Positions 50,403 to 60,847 are shown, counted from the stretch's first letter. The stretch is 64,000 bases of DNA from Polynucleobacter alcilacus (GCF_018881545.1 NZ_JACVQD010000001.1:1-64000), one strand, 5' to 3'. The notes: a model not told the origin generated them from the letters alone. A program made the numbers and translations.

Positions 50403-52058
50403 ATGGCTAGTTCAAAATCCTCCCCCGCTCAAACTCAAGCTGACTTACCTGTTCTGATTATTGGGGCAGGTCTTGCTGGCTTAACCGTTGCTCTCCATAT
50501 GGCCGAGTCTCAGCCGGTGATATTGATGGCAAAGCGGGGATTAGGAGAGGCAGCTACTGCTTGGGCTCAAGGCGGCATCGTCGGTGTGGTTGATAAAGAG
50601 CATGACAGCATCGATTCTCATGTGGCTGACACGATTGATGCGGGTGCCGGTCTAGTAGTGGAATCTACCGCTCGCTATATTGCGGAAGAAAGTGCCGATG
50701 CGGTTAAATGGTTGGTAGAGCAGGGCGTACCATTTACTGCAGATGAGACTGGTCCAATGGGTTTGCATTTAACGCGTGAGGGCGGCCATAGCCATCGTCG
50801 CATTGCTCACGCCGCTGATGCAACAGGTAAAGCAATTCATGAAGTGTTGCTAGATAAAGCCAAAGCACATAAAAATATTCAGATCCTAGAGCACTGGATT
50901 GCACTCGATCTCATTACAAATCGTCAGCTTGACGCTAAAACGAAACGAAGTAAACCGAATCGTTGTTATGGAGTCTATGCTCTCGATATTAAAAATAACC
51001 GCGTAGAAACAATTCAAGCAAAATCGGTAGTACTGGCAACGGGTGGAGTCGGAAAGGTTTATCGCTATACCAGCAACCCGGATACAGCTACTGGTGATGG
51101 CATTGCTATGGCATGGCGTGCAGGATGCCGCGTTGGTAATATGGAGTTCATCCAGTTTCATCCCACTTGCTTGTATCACCCCAGCGATCGCACTTTCTTA
51201 ATTACCGAAGCCATGCGTGGAGAGGGTGGAATCTTAAAACTTCCAGACGGCACACGCTTTATGCCAGATCATGATGATCGTAAAGAGCTAGCTCCCCGCG
51301 ATATCGTTGCTCGGGCAATTGACTTTGAAATGAAAAAGCATGGTTTGGATTATGTTCACCTTGATGCAACCCATTTAGGTGAAGCTTTTATCAAAGAGCA
51401 CTTCCCCATGATTTATGCGCGTTGCCTCAGTCTCGGTTTGGACATCACTAAAGAACCTATCCCAGTAGTGCCGGCAGCACACTACACTTGTGGAGGAGTA
51501 GTCACTGATTTGAAGGGTCGCACTGACTTACTGGGTCTCTATGCAGTCGGTGAGGCAACCTATACTGGCTTGCATGGTGCCAATCGCTTAGCAAGTAATT
51601 CATTATTAGAGTGCGTGGTGATTGGCAAAGCTGCTGCTGAAGATATCTCTGAACTCAAGACGCCAGTAATGCCAACTTTACCCCTCTGGGATGAAAGCCA
51701 AGTTGAAGATGCTGATGAACAGGTCGTGATTGCACATAATTGGGATGAATTACGTTCTTTAATGTGGAACTATGTGGGGATTGTGAGAACCAACCGCCGC
51801 TTAGAGCGTGCACTACACAGAATTAAGCTTCTCAGATATGAAGTACAGGAGTATTACGCTAACTTCAAAGTTACGCGAGATTTAATTGAATTGCGCAACT
51901 TACTCGAGTGCGCTGAACTGATTGTGCGCTCTGCCTTAATGCGCAGAGAGAGTCGTGGCCTCCACTACAGTCGAGATTATCCAGGCACTTGGGCAGTCTC
52001 TTACCCAACCATTTTGACCCCCCAAGCCGAAGGTAGTGAAAACACCAAGGAAACCTAA
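50403..52058 (+). CDS. nadB: L-aspartate oxidase
   Basis: This 551-residue flavoenzyme has a Rossmann FAD motif ([17 protein letters not shown]), [45 protein letters not shown], and [19 protein letters not shown]. It also has [25 protein letters not shown] and the C-terminal helical [16 protein letters not shown]. It oxidises L-aspartate to iminoaspartate for NAD synthesis, feeding NadA. nadC and nadA lie downstream on the opposite strand. Confidence 0.96.
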   Translation: MASSKSSPAQTQADLPVLIIGAGLAGLTVALHMAESQPVILMAKRGLGEAATAWAQGGIVGVVDKEHDSIDSHVADTIDAGAGLVVESTARYIAEESADAVKWLVEQGVPFTADETGPMGLHLTREGGHSHRRIAHAADATGKAIHEVLLDKAKAHKNIQILEHWIALDLITNRQLDAKTKRSKPNRCYGVYALDIKNNRVETIQAKSVVLATGGVGKVYRYTSNPDTATGDGIAMAWRAGCRVGNMEFIQFHPTCLYHPSDRTFLITEAMRGEGGILKLPDGTRFMPDHDDRKELAPRDIVARAIDFEMKKHGLDYVHLDATHLGEAFIKEHFPMIYARCLSLGLDITKEPIPVVPAAHYTCGGVVTDLKGRTDLLGLYAVGEATYTGLHGANRLASNSLLECVVIGKAAAEDISELKTPVMPTLPLWDESQVEDADEQVVIAHNWDELRSLMWNYVGIVRTNRRLERALHRIKLLRYEVQEYYANFKVTRDLIELRNLLECAELIVRSALMRRESRGLHYSRDYPGTWAVSYPTILTPQAEGSENTKET

Positions 52059-52118
52059 TTGCAGCGCTATTTTGGGTAGTTTGGTGATAAGCTAAGCCCA
52101 TCAAGATGGGGAAAATCC

Positions 52119-53513
52119 ATGTCCGGTCTTAAAGAAGATATCTATGAACATGCATCAGCTATTTACGAAACGGTTGCTGATGAATTAAAGAGCTGGTTTG
52201 GTCTATTAAAAGAGATTTGGCCACTCGTATTATTATTAATTTTGGCCTTCTCCCTATTGGTCTGGCTTGCAAAGCCAGCCCCTCCCACAAAAGTCTTAAT
52301 GGCTACAGGTACTGGGGGATCCTATAAAGCCCTCGGTGAAGAGTATCAAGCTTACTTCGCAAAGAAGGGCATCAAAATAGAGTTAATTCAAACCCAAGGA
52401 TCAATAGAGAACTTAGAGCATTTAATTGATCGTAAAGATCCTATACAAGCCGCTTTAGTGCAAGGCGGCATGATTGCATCAGATCATCTCTCTGGCGTTG
52501 AATCCTTAGGCAGTATTGATTATGAGCCGGTTTGGATTTTCTATCGAAAAAAGTTGTTTGACGAAAAACAAAAAATTCTGGACCGGGATATCATCAAACT
52601 CAAAATTGCAATAGGACCAATCGGTAGCGGAACCCATATTCATGCCTTGAAGATGATGGAGGTGAATAATTTACCCGCTAACTCACCAAATCTTTTAGCA
52701 CTCTCTAATGATGAAGGTGTAAACGCACTCGAGAAGGGTGAAATTGATGCAGTAATATTAGTGGATGGATTTAATTCCAAAAATGTGCAAAGGCTGATTC
52801 ATAATCCAGATCTTCACTTAGCCAGCTTCCGTAGGGCTGATGCGTATACTCGTCTGTTCCCCTATTTTGAAGAGGTAACAGTTCCCATGGGTGGATTTGA
52901 TTTAGAGAAAAATATACCAGATCACGCTATACAGCTGATATCAACGACAACCAATTTATTGATAGACAATCGACTGCATCCTGCCATTCAACTATTGTTT
53001 TTAGAAGCTGCCAAGGAAATCAATGGGGTGAAATCCTATTTTGCCAAGGCAGGAGAGTTTCCGGCTTACATCAATTCAGAGGCGCCATTAAGTGCCGAGG
53101 CCAGATATTTTTATCAAAACGGTACACCACCCCTAATGAAGTATCTCCCTTTTTGGGCGGCGGAATTTTTAGAGCGGATGTTCTTCTTAATATTGCCATT
53201 TGTAGCACTCGCATTTCCCATTATTAGGTCTATTCCTAACTATCGACTGAATCTTGCTCGGAAGCAGATTAACAGTGTCTATAAGCAGTTGGCTGAATTT
53301 GAGAAAAATACGATCGCTACGTTTGATCCACGCCGTCGTGATGAATACATCGAGGTGCTTAATGGGATGGAGCGTCAAGTATTAAGTTCGAAAGCCGCAA
53401 TGCTGGCTACTGCTGACTGTTATAGCTTAAGAAATAATATTGAATTTATTCGCAATGCTCTACAGAGACAGATGATATATAAAGGTAGAGAAGGTGAAAT
53501 GAGTTCGAGTTAA
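52119..53513 (+). CDS. TAXI-family (TRAP-associated) solute-binding protein, membrane anchored
   Basis: After an N-terminal membrane segment (about 30-50, IWPLVLLLILAFSLLVWLA), the TAXI-type fold is visible: KVLMATGTGGSYKALGEEYQAYFAKKG, IKLKIAIGPIGSGTHIHALKMM, and NALEKGEIDAVILVDG. A second hydrophobic segment (about 350-375, FFLILPFVALAFPIIRSI) and a basic cytoplasmic tail follow. This membrane-anchored form is common in Burkholderiales. No TRAP permease is adjacent. Its end overlaps the convergent nadC gene by 4 bases. Confidence 0.88.
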   Translation: MSGLKEDIYEHASAIYETVADELKSWFGLLKEIWPLVLLLILAFSLLVWLAKPAPPTKVLMATGTGGSYKALGEEYQAYFAKKGIKIELIQTQGSIENLEHLIDRKDPIQAALVQGGMIASDHLSGVESLGSIDYEPVWIFYRKKLFDEKQKILDRDIIKLKIAIGPIGSGTHIHALKMMEVNNLPANSPNLLALSNDEGVNALEKGEIDAVILVDGFNSKNVQRLIHNPDLHLASFRRADAYTRLFPYFEEVTVPMGGFDLEKNIPDHAIQLISTTTNLLIDNRLHPAIQLLFLEAAKEINGVKSYFAKAGEFPAYINSEAPLSAEARYFYQNGTPPLMKYLPFWAAEFLERMFFLILPFVALAFPIIRSIPNYRLNLARKQINSVYKQLAEFEKNTIATFDPRRRDEYIEVLNGMERQVLSSKAAMLATADCYSLRNNIEFIRNALQRQMIYKGREGEMSSS

Positions 53514-54367
53514 CCTAATATTCTCATTGAAAAATCGACCGCACTAACATCCTTAGTTAGCTTGCCAAGCGAGATGCGATCAACGCCTGTCGCTGCAATG
53601 GCGCGCATCTGATCTAAGTTAATACCACCAGAAGCTTCTAATAATGCACGACCCGCTGTAAAATCTACCGCTTGTTTCATTTGATCGGTATTGAAGTTAT
53701 CAATCAAAATACTTTTTGCTCCAGCTGCCAAAGCTTCTTCCAATTCAGCAAAGGTTTCTACTTCGATTTGTATATCCACTCCAGAGTTCAAAGCTTGCGC
53801 AGCTTTCAGGGCGGCAGTCACACCTCCCGCTGCAGCGATATGATTTTCTTTGATCAAAATGCCGTGCCATAAAGCCAGGCGTTGGTTTTGGCCTTGACCA
53901 ACTCGAACAGCATACTTCTGCGCTTGACGCAATCCAGGAATAGTTTTGCGTGTATCCAATACAGCACAGCCATTGGGATTGGGGCTGGATCCAGCAATCG
54001 CGTCTACGTGTTGACGGGTAATACTGGCAGTCCAGGAAAGCGTTTGCAAAAAATTAATGCAAGTGCGTTCTGCAGAGAGTAAGGCTTGTGAGTCAGCCTG
54101 GATATCGCACACTTTGCTATCAGCCTTCATGCGATCACCTTCAATGTAGTACCAGGTTACTTTCGCATTGGGATCTAATTTCTTCAGCGTACCTTCGAAC
54201 CAATCAACGCCACAAAGTACTGCTTGCTGACGGACAGTGAGTTGGGCCTGAACTAGCTTACTCGGTACGAGTTTTGCCGTCCAATCACCAGTGCCAATAT
54301 CCTCCATCAGGGCATCATGAATATTGCGTTGACGTGCTTGCTCTAGGGATTCGTTGTATTCAAACAT
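53510..54367 (-). CDS. nadC: Nicotinate-nucleotide diphosphorylase (quinolinate phosphoribosyltransferase)
   Basis: This 285-residue enzyme has DIGTGDWTAKLVP, FLQTLSWTA, VLDTRKTIPGLRQAQKYAVRVGQGQNQRLAL, ILIKENHI and ASGGINLDQMRAIAATGVDRISLG, all NadC landmarks. It turns quinolinate and PRPP into nicotinate mononucleotide. It lies 18 bases downstream of nadA on the minus strand. Confidence 0.96.
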   Translation of the reverse strand: MFEYNESLEQARQRNIHDALMEDIGTGDWTAKLVPSKLVQAQLTVRQQAVLCGVDWFEGTLKKLDPNAKVTWYYIEGDRMKADSKVCDIQADSQALLSAERTCINFLQTLSWTASITRQHVDAIAGSSPNPNGCAVLDTRKTIPGLRQAQKYAVRVGQGQNQRLALWHGILIKENHIAAAGGVTAALKAAQALNSGVDIQIEVETFAELEEALAAGAKSILIDNFNTDQMKQAVDFTAGRALLEASGGINLDQMRAIAATGVDRISLGKLTKDVSAVDFSMRILG

Positions 54368-54385
54368 ATCAATAAGAGTAACAAA

Positions 54386-55513
54386 TTAGGCTGCGCCAAT
54401 ATTTTTAACAAAGCCGTGTTGTGCTTTAGCTAAGAGGTCTGGATGATTTTTAGTGAAGTCAAGCATACGTTCAATACAACCGAGCGCCTCAACCCGAATC
54501 GGTTCATCAATGAAGATTTCACCAGAGGCATTTTCAAGACAATCCAAGATCCCCTGTAAACCATTCATGGCCATCCAAGGACAGTGGGCACAGCTCTTAC
54601 AGGTGGCGCTATTGCCGGCAGTAGGTGCCTCAATCAGTTTCTTATTAGGGGCTAGTTGTCGCATGCGATGCAAGATGCCATTGTCAGTAGCAACAATATA
54701 TTCAGTAGCAGAGCCTTCAACGACCGCCTTAATCATGGCAGACGTAGAGCCGACCACATCAGCGAGATCGACTACGGCTTGAGGGGATTCAGGGTGTACC
54801 AACACCATGGCATGCGGATGAGCTGCCTTGAGTATTTCTAATTCAACTGCTTTGAATTCGTCATGCACGATGCAGGCACCATTCCATAACAACATATCAG
54901 CACCGGTTTGCTCTTGAATATATCTCCCCAAATGGCGATCGGGGGCCCACAGAATTTTTTTGCCCGCCAATTTCAGTTGATGCACGATCGCAAGAGCACA
55001 TGAGCTCGTTACCATCCAATCCGCTTGGGCTTTTACTGCAGCACTGGTATTGGCGTAGACCACGACCACACGGTCTAGATGCATGGCACGGAAAGCAGCA
55101 AAATCAGTCGCATCGCAACCCAAATCTAAAGAGCAGGTTGCCTCTAGATCTGGCATAAAAACCCGTTTTTCTGGACTCAGAATTTTGGCTGACTCACCCA
55201 TGAAGCGCACGCCAGCAACAATCAGATTCTTGGCAGGGTGATTTTTGCCAAAGCGCGCCATCTCTAAGGAGTCGGCAACATAACCACCAGTCTCCAATGC
55301 CAAATCTTGAATATCGCCATCGACATAGTAGTGAGCGACAAGAGCAGCATCTTTTTCAACTAATAGTTGCTTAATACGCGCAGTTACCGTAGCCTTTTGA
55401 GAGCCAGCAAGGTGGGGCGGAACTTTTGCCCAGGCCTGGGCAGTACAGGTTACGCCAGCTGAATCTTGCTGAGGGTAATCAAAGACGATTGGGCTACTGA
55501 CAGTTGAATTCAT
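54386..55513 (-). CDS. nadA: Quinolinate synthase
   Basis: This 375-residue [4Fe-4S] enzyme has [29 protein letters not shown] and FMGESAKIL. It also has [50 protein letters not shown] and [13 protein letters not shown]. The three cluster cysteines are present. It condenses iminoaspartate with dihydroxyacetone phosphate. First of the nadA-nadC pair. Confidence 0.96.
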   Translation of the reverse strand: MNSTVSSPIVFDYPQQDSAGVTCTAQAWAKVPPHLAGSQKATVTARIKQLLVEKDAALVAHYYVDGDIQDLALETGGYVADSLEMARFGKNHPAKNLIVAGVRFMGESAKILSPEKRVFMPDLEATCSLDLGCDATDFAAFRAMHLDRVVVVYANTSAAVKAQADWMVTSSCALAIVHQLKLAGKKILWAPDRHLGRYIQEQTGADMLLWNGACIVHDEFKAVELEILKAAHPHAMVLVHPESPQAVVDLADVVGSTSAMIKAVVEGSATEYIVATDNGILHRMRQLAPNKKLIEAPTAGNSATCKSCAHCPWMAMNGLQGILDCLENASGEIFIDEPIRVEALGCIERMLDFTKNHPDLLAKAQHGFVKNIGAA

Positions 55514-55558
55514 CAGAAATTTTAGTCGAGTCTTAGAAGGTCTGCTAAGGTCTGCTGA

Positions 55559-56956
55559 TTAAAACGATAACTTTGCATCTGGCTTAGCAGCCAGTAAGAC
55601 AGCCTTAAACTCTGCCTGAATCCGCTGGATAGCTTCTTCGCTATCGGCTTCAAAGCGCATTACTACCACCGGAGTGGTGTTGGAGGGCCGGGCAAGGCCA
55701 AAACCATCTGCGTACTCGACGCGCACACCATCAATTGTGTTGATGGATTGTGAGGTAGGGAACTTGGCATTTGCTTTAATTGTTTCCAATAGAGCAAATG
55801 GTTCGCCTTCAGCGCAAGCAAGTTGTAATTCTGGGGTGCAAATTGCATTTGGTAAATCATTGAGGGTTTGATTCGGATCCTGCTCTTTAGAAAGAATCTC
55901 CAAAAGACGTGCACCTGTGTACAGACCATCATCAAAACCAAACCAACGGTCTTTAAAGAAGATATGACCAGACATTTCACCTGCAAGCGGTGCACCGGTT
56001 TCTTTGAGCTTGGCTTTCACTAGCGAATGACCCGTTTTCCACATCAAAGGTTCGCCGCCATGCTGTTTAATCCAAGTGGCTAGGTTACGGGTGCATTTGA
56101 CGTCATAGATGATTTGACCGCCCGGGTTGCGAGACAGGACATCTTTGGCAAATAGCATCATTTGTCGGTCTGGAAAAATCACTTGACCATCTTTAGTGAC
56201 CACACCTAAACGATCAGCATCGCCATCAAAAGCGAGTCCGAGCTCATTGTCAGTGGTTTGTAAGTTCTTGATGAGATCTTGTAAGTTCTCAATATGGGCT
56301 GGATCAGGATGGTGATTCGGAAAATGGCCATCTACTTCACAAAAGAGTTCTTGTACTTCACAGCCGAGTGCCCTAAAGAGCTTGCCAGCAAAGGCACCCC
56401 CAACACCATTACCGCAATCCACGGCAATCTTCATGGGGCGAGCGAGTTTTATATCGCCGACGATGTACTGGAGATACATCGGGAAGATATCAAAGGTAGA
56501 GCGAGTACCGATTTGATTAGATTCGCCAGTAACAAATTGCTTGGCTTCAATACGTTTACGCAAAGCCTGAATCTGCTCACCATAAATTGCTGCACCACCT
56601 AATACCATCTTGAAGCCGTTGTAGTTCGGTGGATTATGGCTACCCGTAATCATTATTCCGGACTTCGGTTTTTTGCCATCTAGTATTTGGTTAGCAGCAA
56701 AGTACACCATTGGCGTTGCCACCATTCCTAAATCAATGACATTGATACCAGTAGAGAGAAGACCTTCAGTGAGTGCTTCAATCAATACAGGACCAGATAA
56801 GCGGCCATCACGTCCAATAACAATTTCGATTTCACCAAGCTCACGCATCTCAGTACCAAAAGCCTGACCAATCAACTTGGCAATCGATGGGTCTAATGTT
56901 TCATCAATAATGCCGCGGATGTCATAGGCTTTGAAAATTGAAGGGGATAGTTTCAC
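55559..56956 (-). CDS. Phosphomannomutase/phosphoglucomutase
   Basis: This 465-residue enzyme of the alpha-D-phosphohexomutase family has IFKAYDIRGIIDETLD at the N-terminus. GIMITGSHNPPNYNGFKMVLG holds the phosphoserine, and DGDADRLGVV binds Mg2+. EMSGHIFFKDRWFGFDDGLYTGARLLE and a C-terminal DGVRVEYADGFGLARPSNTTPVVVMRFEA complete the set. It is AlgC/ManB-like and should interconvert hexose 1- and 6-phosphates for polysaccharide and LPS precursors. pgi is just upstream, split from it by mazEF. Confidence 0.93.
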   Translation of the reverse strand: MKLSPSIFKAYDIRGIIDETLDPSIAKLIGQAFGTEMRELGEIEIVIGRDGRLSGPVLIEALTEGLLSTGINVIDLGMVATPMVYFAANQILDGKKPKSGIMITGSHNPPNYNGFKMVLGGAAIYGEQIQALRKRIEAKQFVTGESNQIGTRSTFDIFPMYLQYIVGDIKLARPMKIAVDCGNGVGGAFAGKLFRALGCEVQELFCEVDGHFPNHHPDPAHIENLQDLIKNLQTTDNELGLAFDGDADRLGVVTKDGQVIFPDRQMMLFAKDVLSRNPGGQIIYDVKCTRNLATWIKQHGGEPLMWKTGHSLVKAKLKETGAPLAGEMSGHIFFKDRWFGFDDGLYTGARLLEILSKEQDPNQTLNDLPNAICTPELQLACAEGEPFALLETIKANAKFPTSQSINTIDGVRVEYADGFGLARPSNTTPVVVMRFEADSEEAIQRIQAEFKAVLLAAKPDAKLSF

Positions 56957-56973
56957 GTTAATTCCTGGTGGTA

Positions 56974-57342
56974 TTAATGAGCAATTTCGATGATTGAATT
57001 TAGGCCTTCACAAGCCTCCTGAAAAACAGCAGGCGGCAGACTCTTCCATGGATGAGGTCTTGCAGAGCGCAAGCGCCAATCAAAAGACTTTGGTTGGTGT
57101 GTCAGGATAAATACGGGCTCACTTCGACCTATGGAAACTTTGATTGCAAATGGATTGGTTTCATTCGACTTTGCATGCGTCATAGGGAGACCAATAACTA
57201 GACCAGTTTTTTCATTAAATGCTTTAGGTGAGATGACGAGCATGGGATGTTCATCTTTCATTTCTTTGCCCAATTGGGGATTGAAGTTAATCCAAATCAT
57301 GTCTCTACGCTCAGGAATCCAAGCCTTCAATTTTTCTACCAT
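56974..57342 (-). CDS. mazF: MazF/PemK-type mRNA interferase toxin
   Basis: This 122-residue protein has RRDMIWINFNPQLGKEMKDEHPMLVISPKAFNEKTGLVIGLPMTHAKSN, the MazF/PemK beta-barrel core, with the catalytic Arg/Thr region (PMTHAKS) and a C-terminal EACEGLNSIIEIA. It should cleave single-stranded RNA at short motifs. It shares one base with the mazE stop. Confidence 0.92.
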   Translation of the reverse strand: MVEKLKAWIPERRDMIWINFNPQLGKEMKDEHPMLVISPKAFNEKTGLVIGLPMTHAKSNETNPFAIKVSIGRSEPVFILTHQPKSFDWRLRSARPHPWKSLPPAVFQEACEGLNSIIEIAH

Positions 57343-57602
57343 TAAATAATTTCTTTCCCAATGGGTGTTGGTGTCATTACTTCGCCGCCATGTGTCTCTG
57401 AATCGAAGATTTTTAGCTTTTGAGAGAGGCTCAGTTTAGGCTTACCAATTACCCTGAGTAAAACACCATCTTTAACAACCTCGACTGAAATAGGGACTCC
57501 TTGAGAAAAATGGGCAGCTTTAGCCACTGGTGAGGTGATTCGAACACCAAGACCATTCCCCCATTCTTGAATGGTTTGCTCTACCTTCAGTACTGGAGCC
57601 AT
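57342..57602 (-). CDS. mazE: MazE-type (AbrB fold) antitoxin
   Basis: The start is ATG 57602, with AGGGGG upstream; a GTG two codons earlier is less likely. The 86 residues begin VEQTIQEWGNGLGVRITSPVAKAAHFSQGVPISVEVVKDGVLLRVIGK, the swapped-hairpin AbrB/MazE DNA-binding fold with a typical WGNGLGVRI motif. The acidic C-terminus binds the toxin. The pair lies between pgi and the phosphomannomutase gene. Confidence 0.9.
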   Translation of the reverse strand: MAPVLKVEQTIQEWGNGLGVRITSPVAKAAHFSQGVPISVEVVKDGVLLRVIGKPKLSLSQKLKIFDSETHGGEVMTPTPIGKEII

Positions 57603-57620
57603 AGGCACCCCCTAGTTAAA

Positions 57621-57645
57621 TGTTTATACAAGTTTAAACAACTTG
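57621..57645 (-). promoter_or_regulatory. Overlapping inverted repeats upstream of mazEF
   Basis: CAAGTT-TAAAC-AACTTG (57629-57645) overlaps TGTTTA-8-TAAACA (57621-57640). They lie 19 to 43 bases before the mazE start and are candidate MazE/MazEF operators. Confidence 0.5.
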
Positions 57646-57687
57646 TCTGGCAATGTCAAGTTGATCACACTTAGGTGGATTACTACC

Positions 57688-59190
57688 CTATGAATTCAAT
57701 AAATTAATACGTGCTGCGGTTACTGTATCAATGTCATCATCAGCCTGGATAGGATCAGAGCCGCTCACCAGCGCCTTCTCAATTGGTTTAGCAAGAACTT
57801 TGCCGTATTCAACACCGGGTTGATCAAAGCTATTGATATTCCAGAGAGCACCCAGTATGGCCGCACGGTTTTCATAAAGCGCTAAAAGAGCGCCTAAATA
57901 GAAAGCATTGAGTTCGGGTAAGAGTAATAGGTTACTAGGACGATTTCCGGGATAAACATGATTTGGGTTATCAGCAGTTTTACCGTGTGCCAATGCCTGA
58001 GCTTGAGCTAGGCAATTCGCTAGTAGGATACGATGATGTGCAATAGCCTCGGGACGCTCACTCATCGGCTTGCGAACTGCTATGAAGTCAATCGGGATGA
58101 TTTCTGGGCCTTGATGAAGCAGTTGGAAATAGGAGTGCTGAGCATTACTACCAGTGCTTCCAAAAACGACTGGTGAGGAATACTTCACCGGCTTGCCGTT
58201 ACGGTCCACACTCTTACCATTACTTTCCATATCAAGTTGTTGTAGCCACTTCGGAAATGCATCCAAGGCATCCGCATAGGGAATAGCTGCATATGCTGTA
58301 ATGCCCCGTTTTTGCTGTTGATGTAACAAGGCTAAGGCCATAATCACTGGAAGATTCTCTTCTAGTGGCGCATTCTTAAAATGTAAATCCATTGCGTGTG
58401 CACCAGCTAAAAACTCTTCAAAGGTTTTGAAGCCAAATTGCAAGGCAATGGGCAAGCCCACGGCTGACCAAACAGAATAACGGCCGCCAACCCAATCCCA
58501 AAATGGATAAATGTTGTCTTCCTCAATACCAAACTCTTTAGCAGCAGGCACATTGGCAGTTACTGCAAATAAAGAATTCGCTATTTGCCCCTTTGTACAG
58601 TTATTATCTTTAAGCCAATTGACCACGGCTTTTGCATTCATGGTCGTTTCAAGAGTGGTAAATGACTTTGAAACAATAATGACGCGGGTGCTATTCGGTT
58701 GCGCCCGATCCAGAATGCGGGCCAGCTCGGCAGTATCAATATTGGCCAAGAAGTGCATGCGCATGCCACGACTTTCAATGCCGGGAACATGGGCCAGAGC
58801 CTCAATTGCTAAACGGGGACCAAAGTCCGAACCCCCAATGCCAATATGAATCACATCAGTAACGCCAACCCATTTATTACAAAGGGCATCAATACGACGC
58901 CAAACATCTGCGACTGCTGGCATGACATCTATGCCATCTAGAAAGACAGGGGATTTAGAAAGATTGCGAAGTGCAGAATGCAATGCAGGGCGATCTTCAC
59001 TTAAATTGATATGCTCTCCTGCAAACATATCAGCAATAAACTCTTTTACCTTAGATTTTTTGGCTACCGAAAACAGCTTTTTCCATTCTGCCGCATCAAT
59101 ATTTTGATAGGCGGTGTCGAGTACTACGTCAACTGCCGTAAAGGTGCTGTTAGTTGGGTTATCTGGGTTTTGCAGGGGTCTAGAGGGCAT
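57688..59190 (-). CDS. pgi: Glucose-6-phosphate isomerase
   Basis: This 500-residue enzyme has VTDVIHIGIGGSDFGPRLAIEAL, VIIVSKSFTTLETTMNA, FWDWVGGRYSVWSAVGLPIAL and VVFGSTGSNAQHSYFQLLHQG, with the catalytic Glu. A C-terminal NINSFDQPGVEYGKVLAKPIEKAL completes the signature. It interconverts glucose- and fructose-6-phosphate in glycolysis and gluconeogenesis. About 100 bases separate it from the divergent LhgO-like gene. Confidence 0.96.
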   Translation of the reverse strand: MPSRPLQNPDNPTNSTFTAVDVVLDTAYQNIDAAEWKKLFSVAKKSKVKEFIADMFAGEHINLSEDRPALHSALRNLSKSPVFLDGIDVMPAVADVWRRIDALCNKWVGVTDVIHIGIGGSDFGPRLAIEALAHVPGIESRGMRMHFLANIDTAELARILDRAQPNSTRVIIVSKSFTTLETTMNAKAVVNWLKDNNCTKGQIANSLFAVTANVPAAKEFGIEEDNIYPFWDWVGGRYSVWSAVGLPIALQFGFKTFEEFLAGAHAMDLHFKNAPLEENLPVIMALALLHQQQKRGITAYAAIPYADALDAFPKWLQQLDMESNGKSVDRNGKPVKYSSPVVFGSTGSNAQHSYFQLLHQGPEIIPIDFIAVRKPMSERPEAIAHHRILLANCLAQAQALAHGKTADNPNHVYPGNRPSNLLLLPELNAFYLGALLALYENRAAILGALWNINSFDQPGVEYGKVLAKPIEKALVSGSDPIQADDDIDTVTAARINLLNS

Positions 59191-59290
59191 TCCTTGATTC
59201 TATCAATAAGTACTCTAATACCCACTAAAACACTAAAAATGTTACGATTTCAGTATGTTGCTACCTAAAAAAACAAAGCGAGAGTAGTAG

Positions 59291-60424
59291 ATGGAGCAAG
59301 TTGATTGTGTCGTAATCGGGGCTGGGGTGGTTGGCCTAGCCGTTGCCCGAGAAATGGCGCTTCAGGGTCGAGAAACGATTCTACTTGAACGAGAAAATGC
59401 CTTTGGTACCGTCAGCAGTGCTCGTAATAGCGAGGTGATTCATGCGGGCATTTACTATCCAAAAGATTCTCTGAAGGCAAAACTGTGTGTGGCAGGTAAT
59501 CGACTTCTCTATGAGTACTGTCGCAGCCATCAAGTGGCCACTCAGCCCTACGGTAAATTGATTGTTGCGACTGATGAAAATCAGATTGATGCTTTGCAAG
59601 CCATTCTCTATAAAGCCCAAAATAATGGTGTGCCAGAGATTAAGCTCATTTCCGGTGATAGAGCAAAACAGCTTGAGCCAAAACTGAGTTGCTCAGCAGC
59701 GATTCTTTCTGCAAGTACGGGTATTGTGGACAGCCATGCTTTCATGCTTTCGCTCCTGGGAGGCTTTGAGGATGCGGGCGGCATGATTGCTTATCAATCG
59801 CCACTCATTAGTGCAAAGCCAATTGGATCTGGTGCGCAGGGTGGTTTTGAATTAGAAATCGGCGGCCCCGATGGTATGAAACTTCACACCAAGTTACTGA
59901 TGAATTGCGCCGGTATGAGCGCGCCAGCAGTAGCGCAACAGATTGAAGGCTTAGACCCAGAGCAAATACCCAAAGCGTATTTCGCGAAAGGAAATTACTT
60001 TTCCCTCTCAGGAAAATCACCATTTACTCACTTAATCTATCCCATTCCTGAGCCTGGAGGTCTGGGTGTACATCTCACTCTAGACATGGGTGGTCAAGCG
60101 AAGTTTGGGCCAGATGTAGAGTGGCTTGAGATTGATGCTGAAGAGCAAATTGATTACACCGTGAACCCAAAGCGGGGAGATGGATTCTATGAAGCCGTGA
60201 GACGCTATTGGCCAGACCTCAAAGACAATAGCTTACAGCCAGATTATTCAGGCGTCAGAGCCAAAATTGTCCCGCCTAGTAGCCCAGCCGGAGACTTCTG
60301 TTTCAATACGCCACAAGATCACGGCCTTCAAGGCCTCTATAACTTATATGGCTTTGAGTCCCCAGGATTAACATCCAGTATTGCCATTGCTCAGTATTTG
60401 GAGGAGAAAATTAAAAGCGCCTAG
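59291..60424 (+). CDS. LhgO-like FAD-dependent oxidoreductase (DAO family)
   Basis: This 377-residue flavoprotein has DCVVIGAGVVGLAVAREMALQGRETILLER (FAD Rossmann). The segment TVSSARNSEVIHAGIYYPKDSLKAKLCVAGNRLLYEYC is typical of L-2-hydroxyglutarate dehydrogenase/oxidase relatives. IYPIPEPGGLGVHLTLDMGGQAKFGPDVEW and a C-terminal LYNLYGFESPGLTSS follow. It would return L-2-hydroxyglutarate or a similar 2-hydroxy acid to the 2-oxo acid, passing electrons to quinone or oxygen. Monocistronic. Confidence 0.88.
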   Translation: MEQVDCVVIGAGVVGLAVAREMALQGRETILLERENAFGTVSSARNSEVIHAGIYYPKDSLKAKLCVAGNRLLYEYCRSHQVATQPYGKLIVATDENQIDALQAILYKAQNNGVPEIKLISGDRAKQLEPKLSCSAAILSASTGIVDSHAFMLSLLGGFEDAGGMIAYQSPLISAKPIGSGAQGGFELEIGGPDGMKLHTKLLMNCAGMSAPAVAQQIEGLDPEQIPKAYFAKGNYFSLSGKSPFTHLIYPIPEPGGLGVHLTLDMGGQAKFGPDVEWLEIDAEEQIDYTVNPKRGDGFYEAVRRYWPDLKDNSLQPDYSGVRAKIVPPSSPAGDFCFNTPQDHGLQGLYNLYGFESPGLTSSIAIAQYLEEKIKSA

Positions 60425-60428
60425 TTTT

Positions 60429-60839
60429 TTAATAAAGAACTTCGAAGGGGTTTAGTAATTGAAGTTTGAAGCGCTTAAAGTCTTTGGTATTTCGCGTTAC
60501 GACTATCAAGTCTTTTTCTATCGCTGTTGCGGCAATCATCGCGTCTTCCCTAACGGTATTTGTTTGGCTGTGCATCAATTTCGCCCAAAGCCTAAAAGTA
60601 GAGCCGGTCATTGGCAATACATTGTGAATATTGGCAATACTTTGCAGCCATTGCTCTAAGGTTTCAGCTTTCTTTTTATCTTGTGTACGGGTAAGTTCAA
60701 TACCAGTTTGAATCTCACCAATAGATACTGCAGAAATAAATAAATCTTGTTCAGTAATGTTTTTGTACCACTCCAAGACCCCACCATGTGGTTTAGGCCT
60801 GCGCAATTCGGAGATGATATTGGTGTCTAGTAAATACAT
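60429..60839 (-). CDS. vapC: VapC/FitB-like PIN-domain toxin
   Basis: This 136-residue PIN domain has MYLLDTNIISELRRP (first Asp at residue 5), VSIGEIQTGIEL with the Glu, and REDAMIAATAIEKDLIVVTRNTKDFKRF with later acidic residues. These form the Mg2+-dependent RNase site. It probably cleaves tRNA or rRNA. It lies 8 bases after the Phd-like antitoxin. Confidence 0.92.
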   Translation of the reverse strand: MYLLDTNIISELRRPKPHGGVLEWYKNITEQDLFISAVSIGEIQTGIELTRTQDKKKAETLEQWLQSIANIHNVLPMTGSTFRLWAKLMHSQTNTVREDAMIAATAIEKDLIVVTRNTKDFKRFKLQLLNPFEVLY

Positions 60840-60847
60840 GTGCTAGC

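Noticed and set aside
52097..52110. CCCAT-caag-ATGGG hairpin as a terminator of nadB
   Set aside because: It lacks a T-run and overlaps the ribosome site of the next gene.
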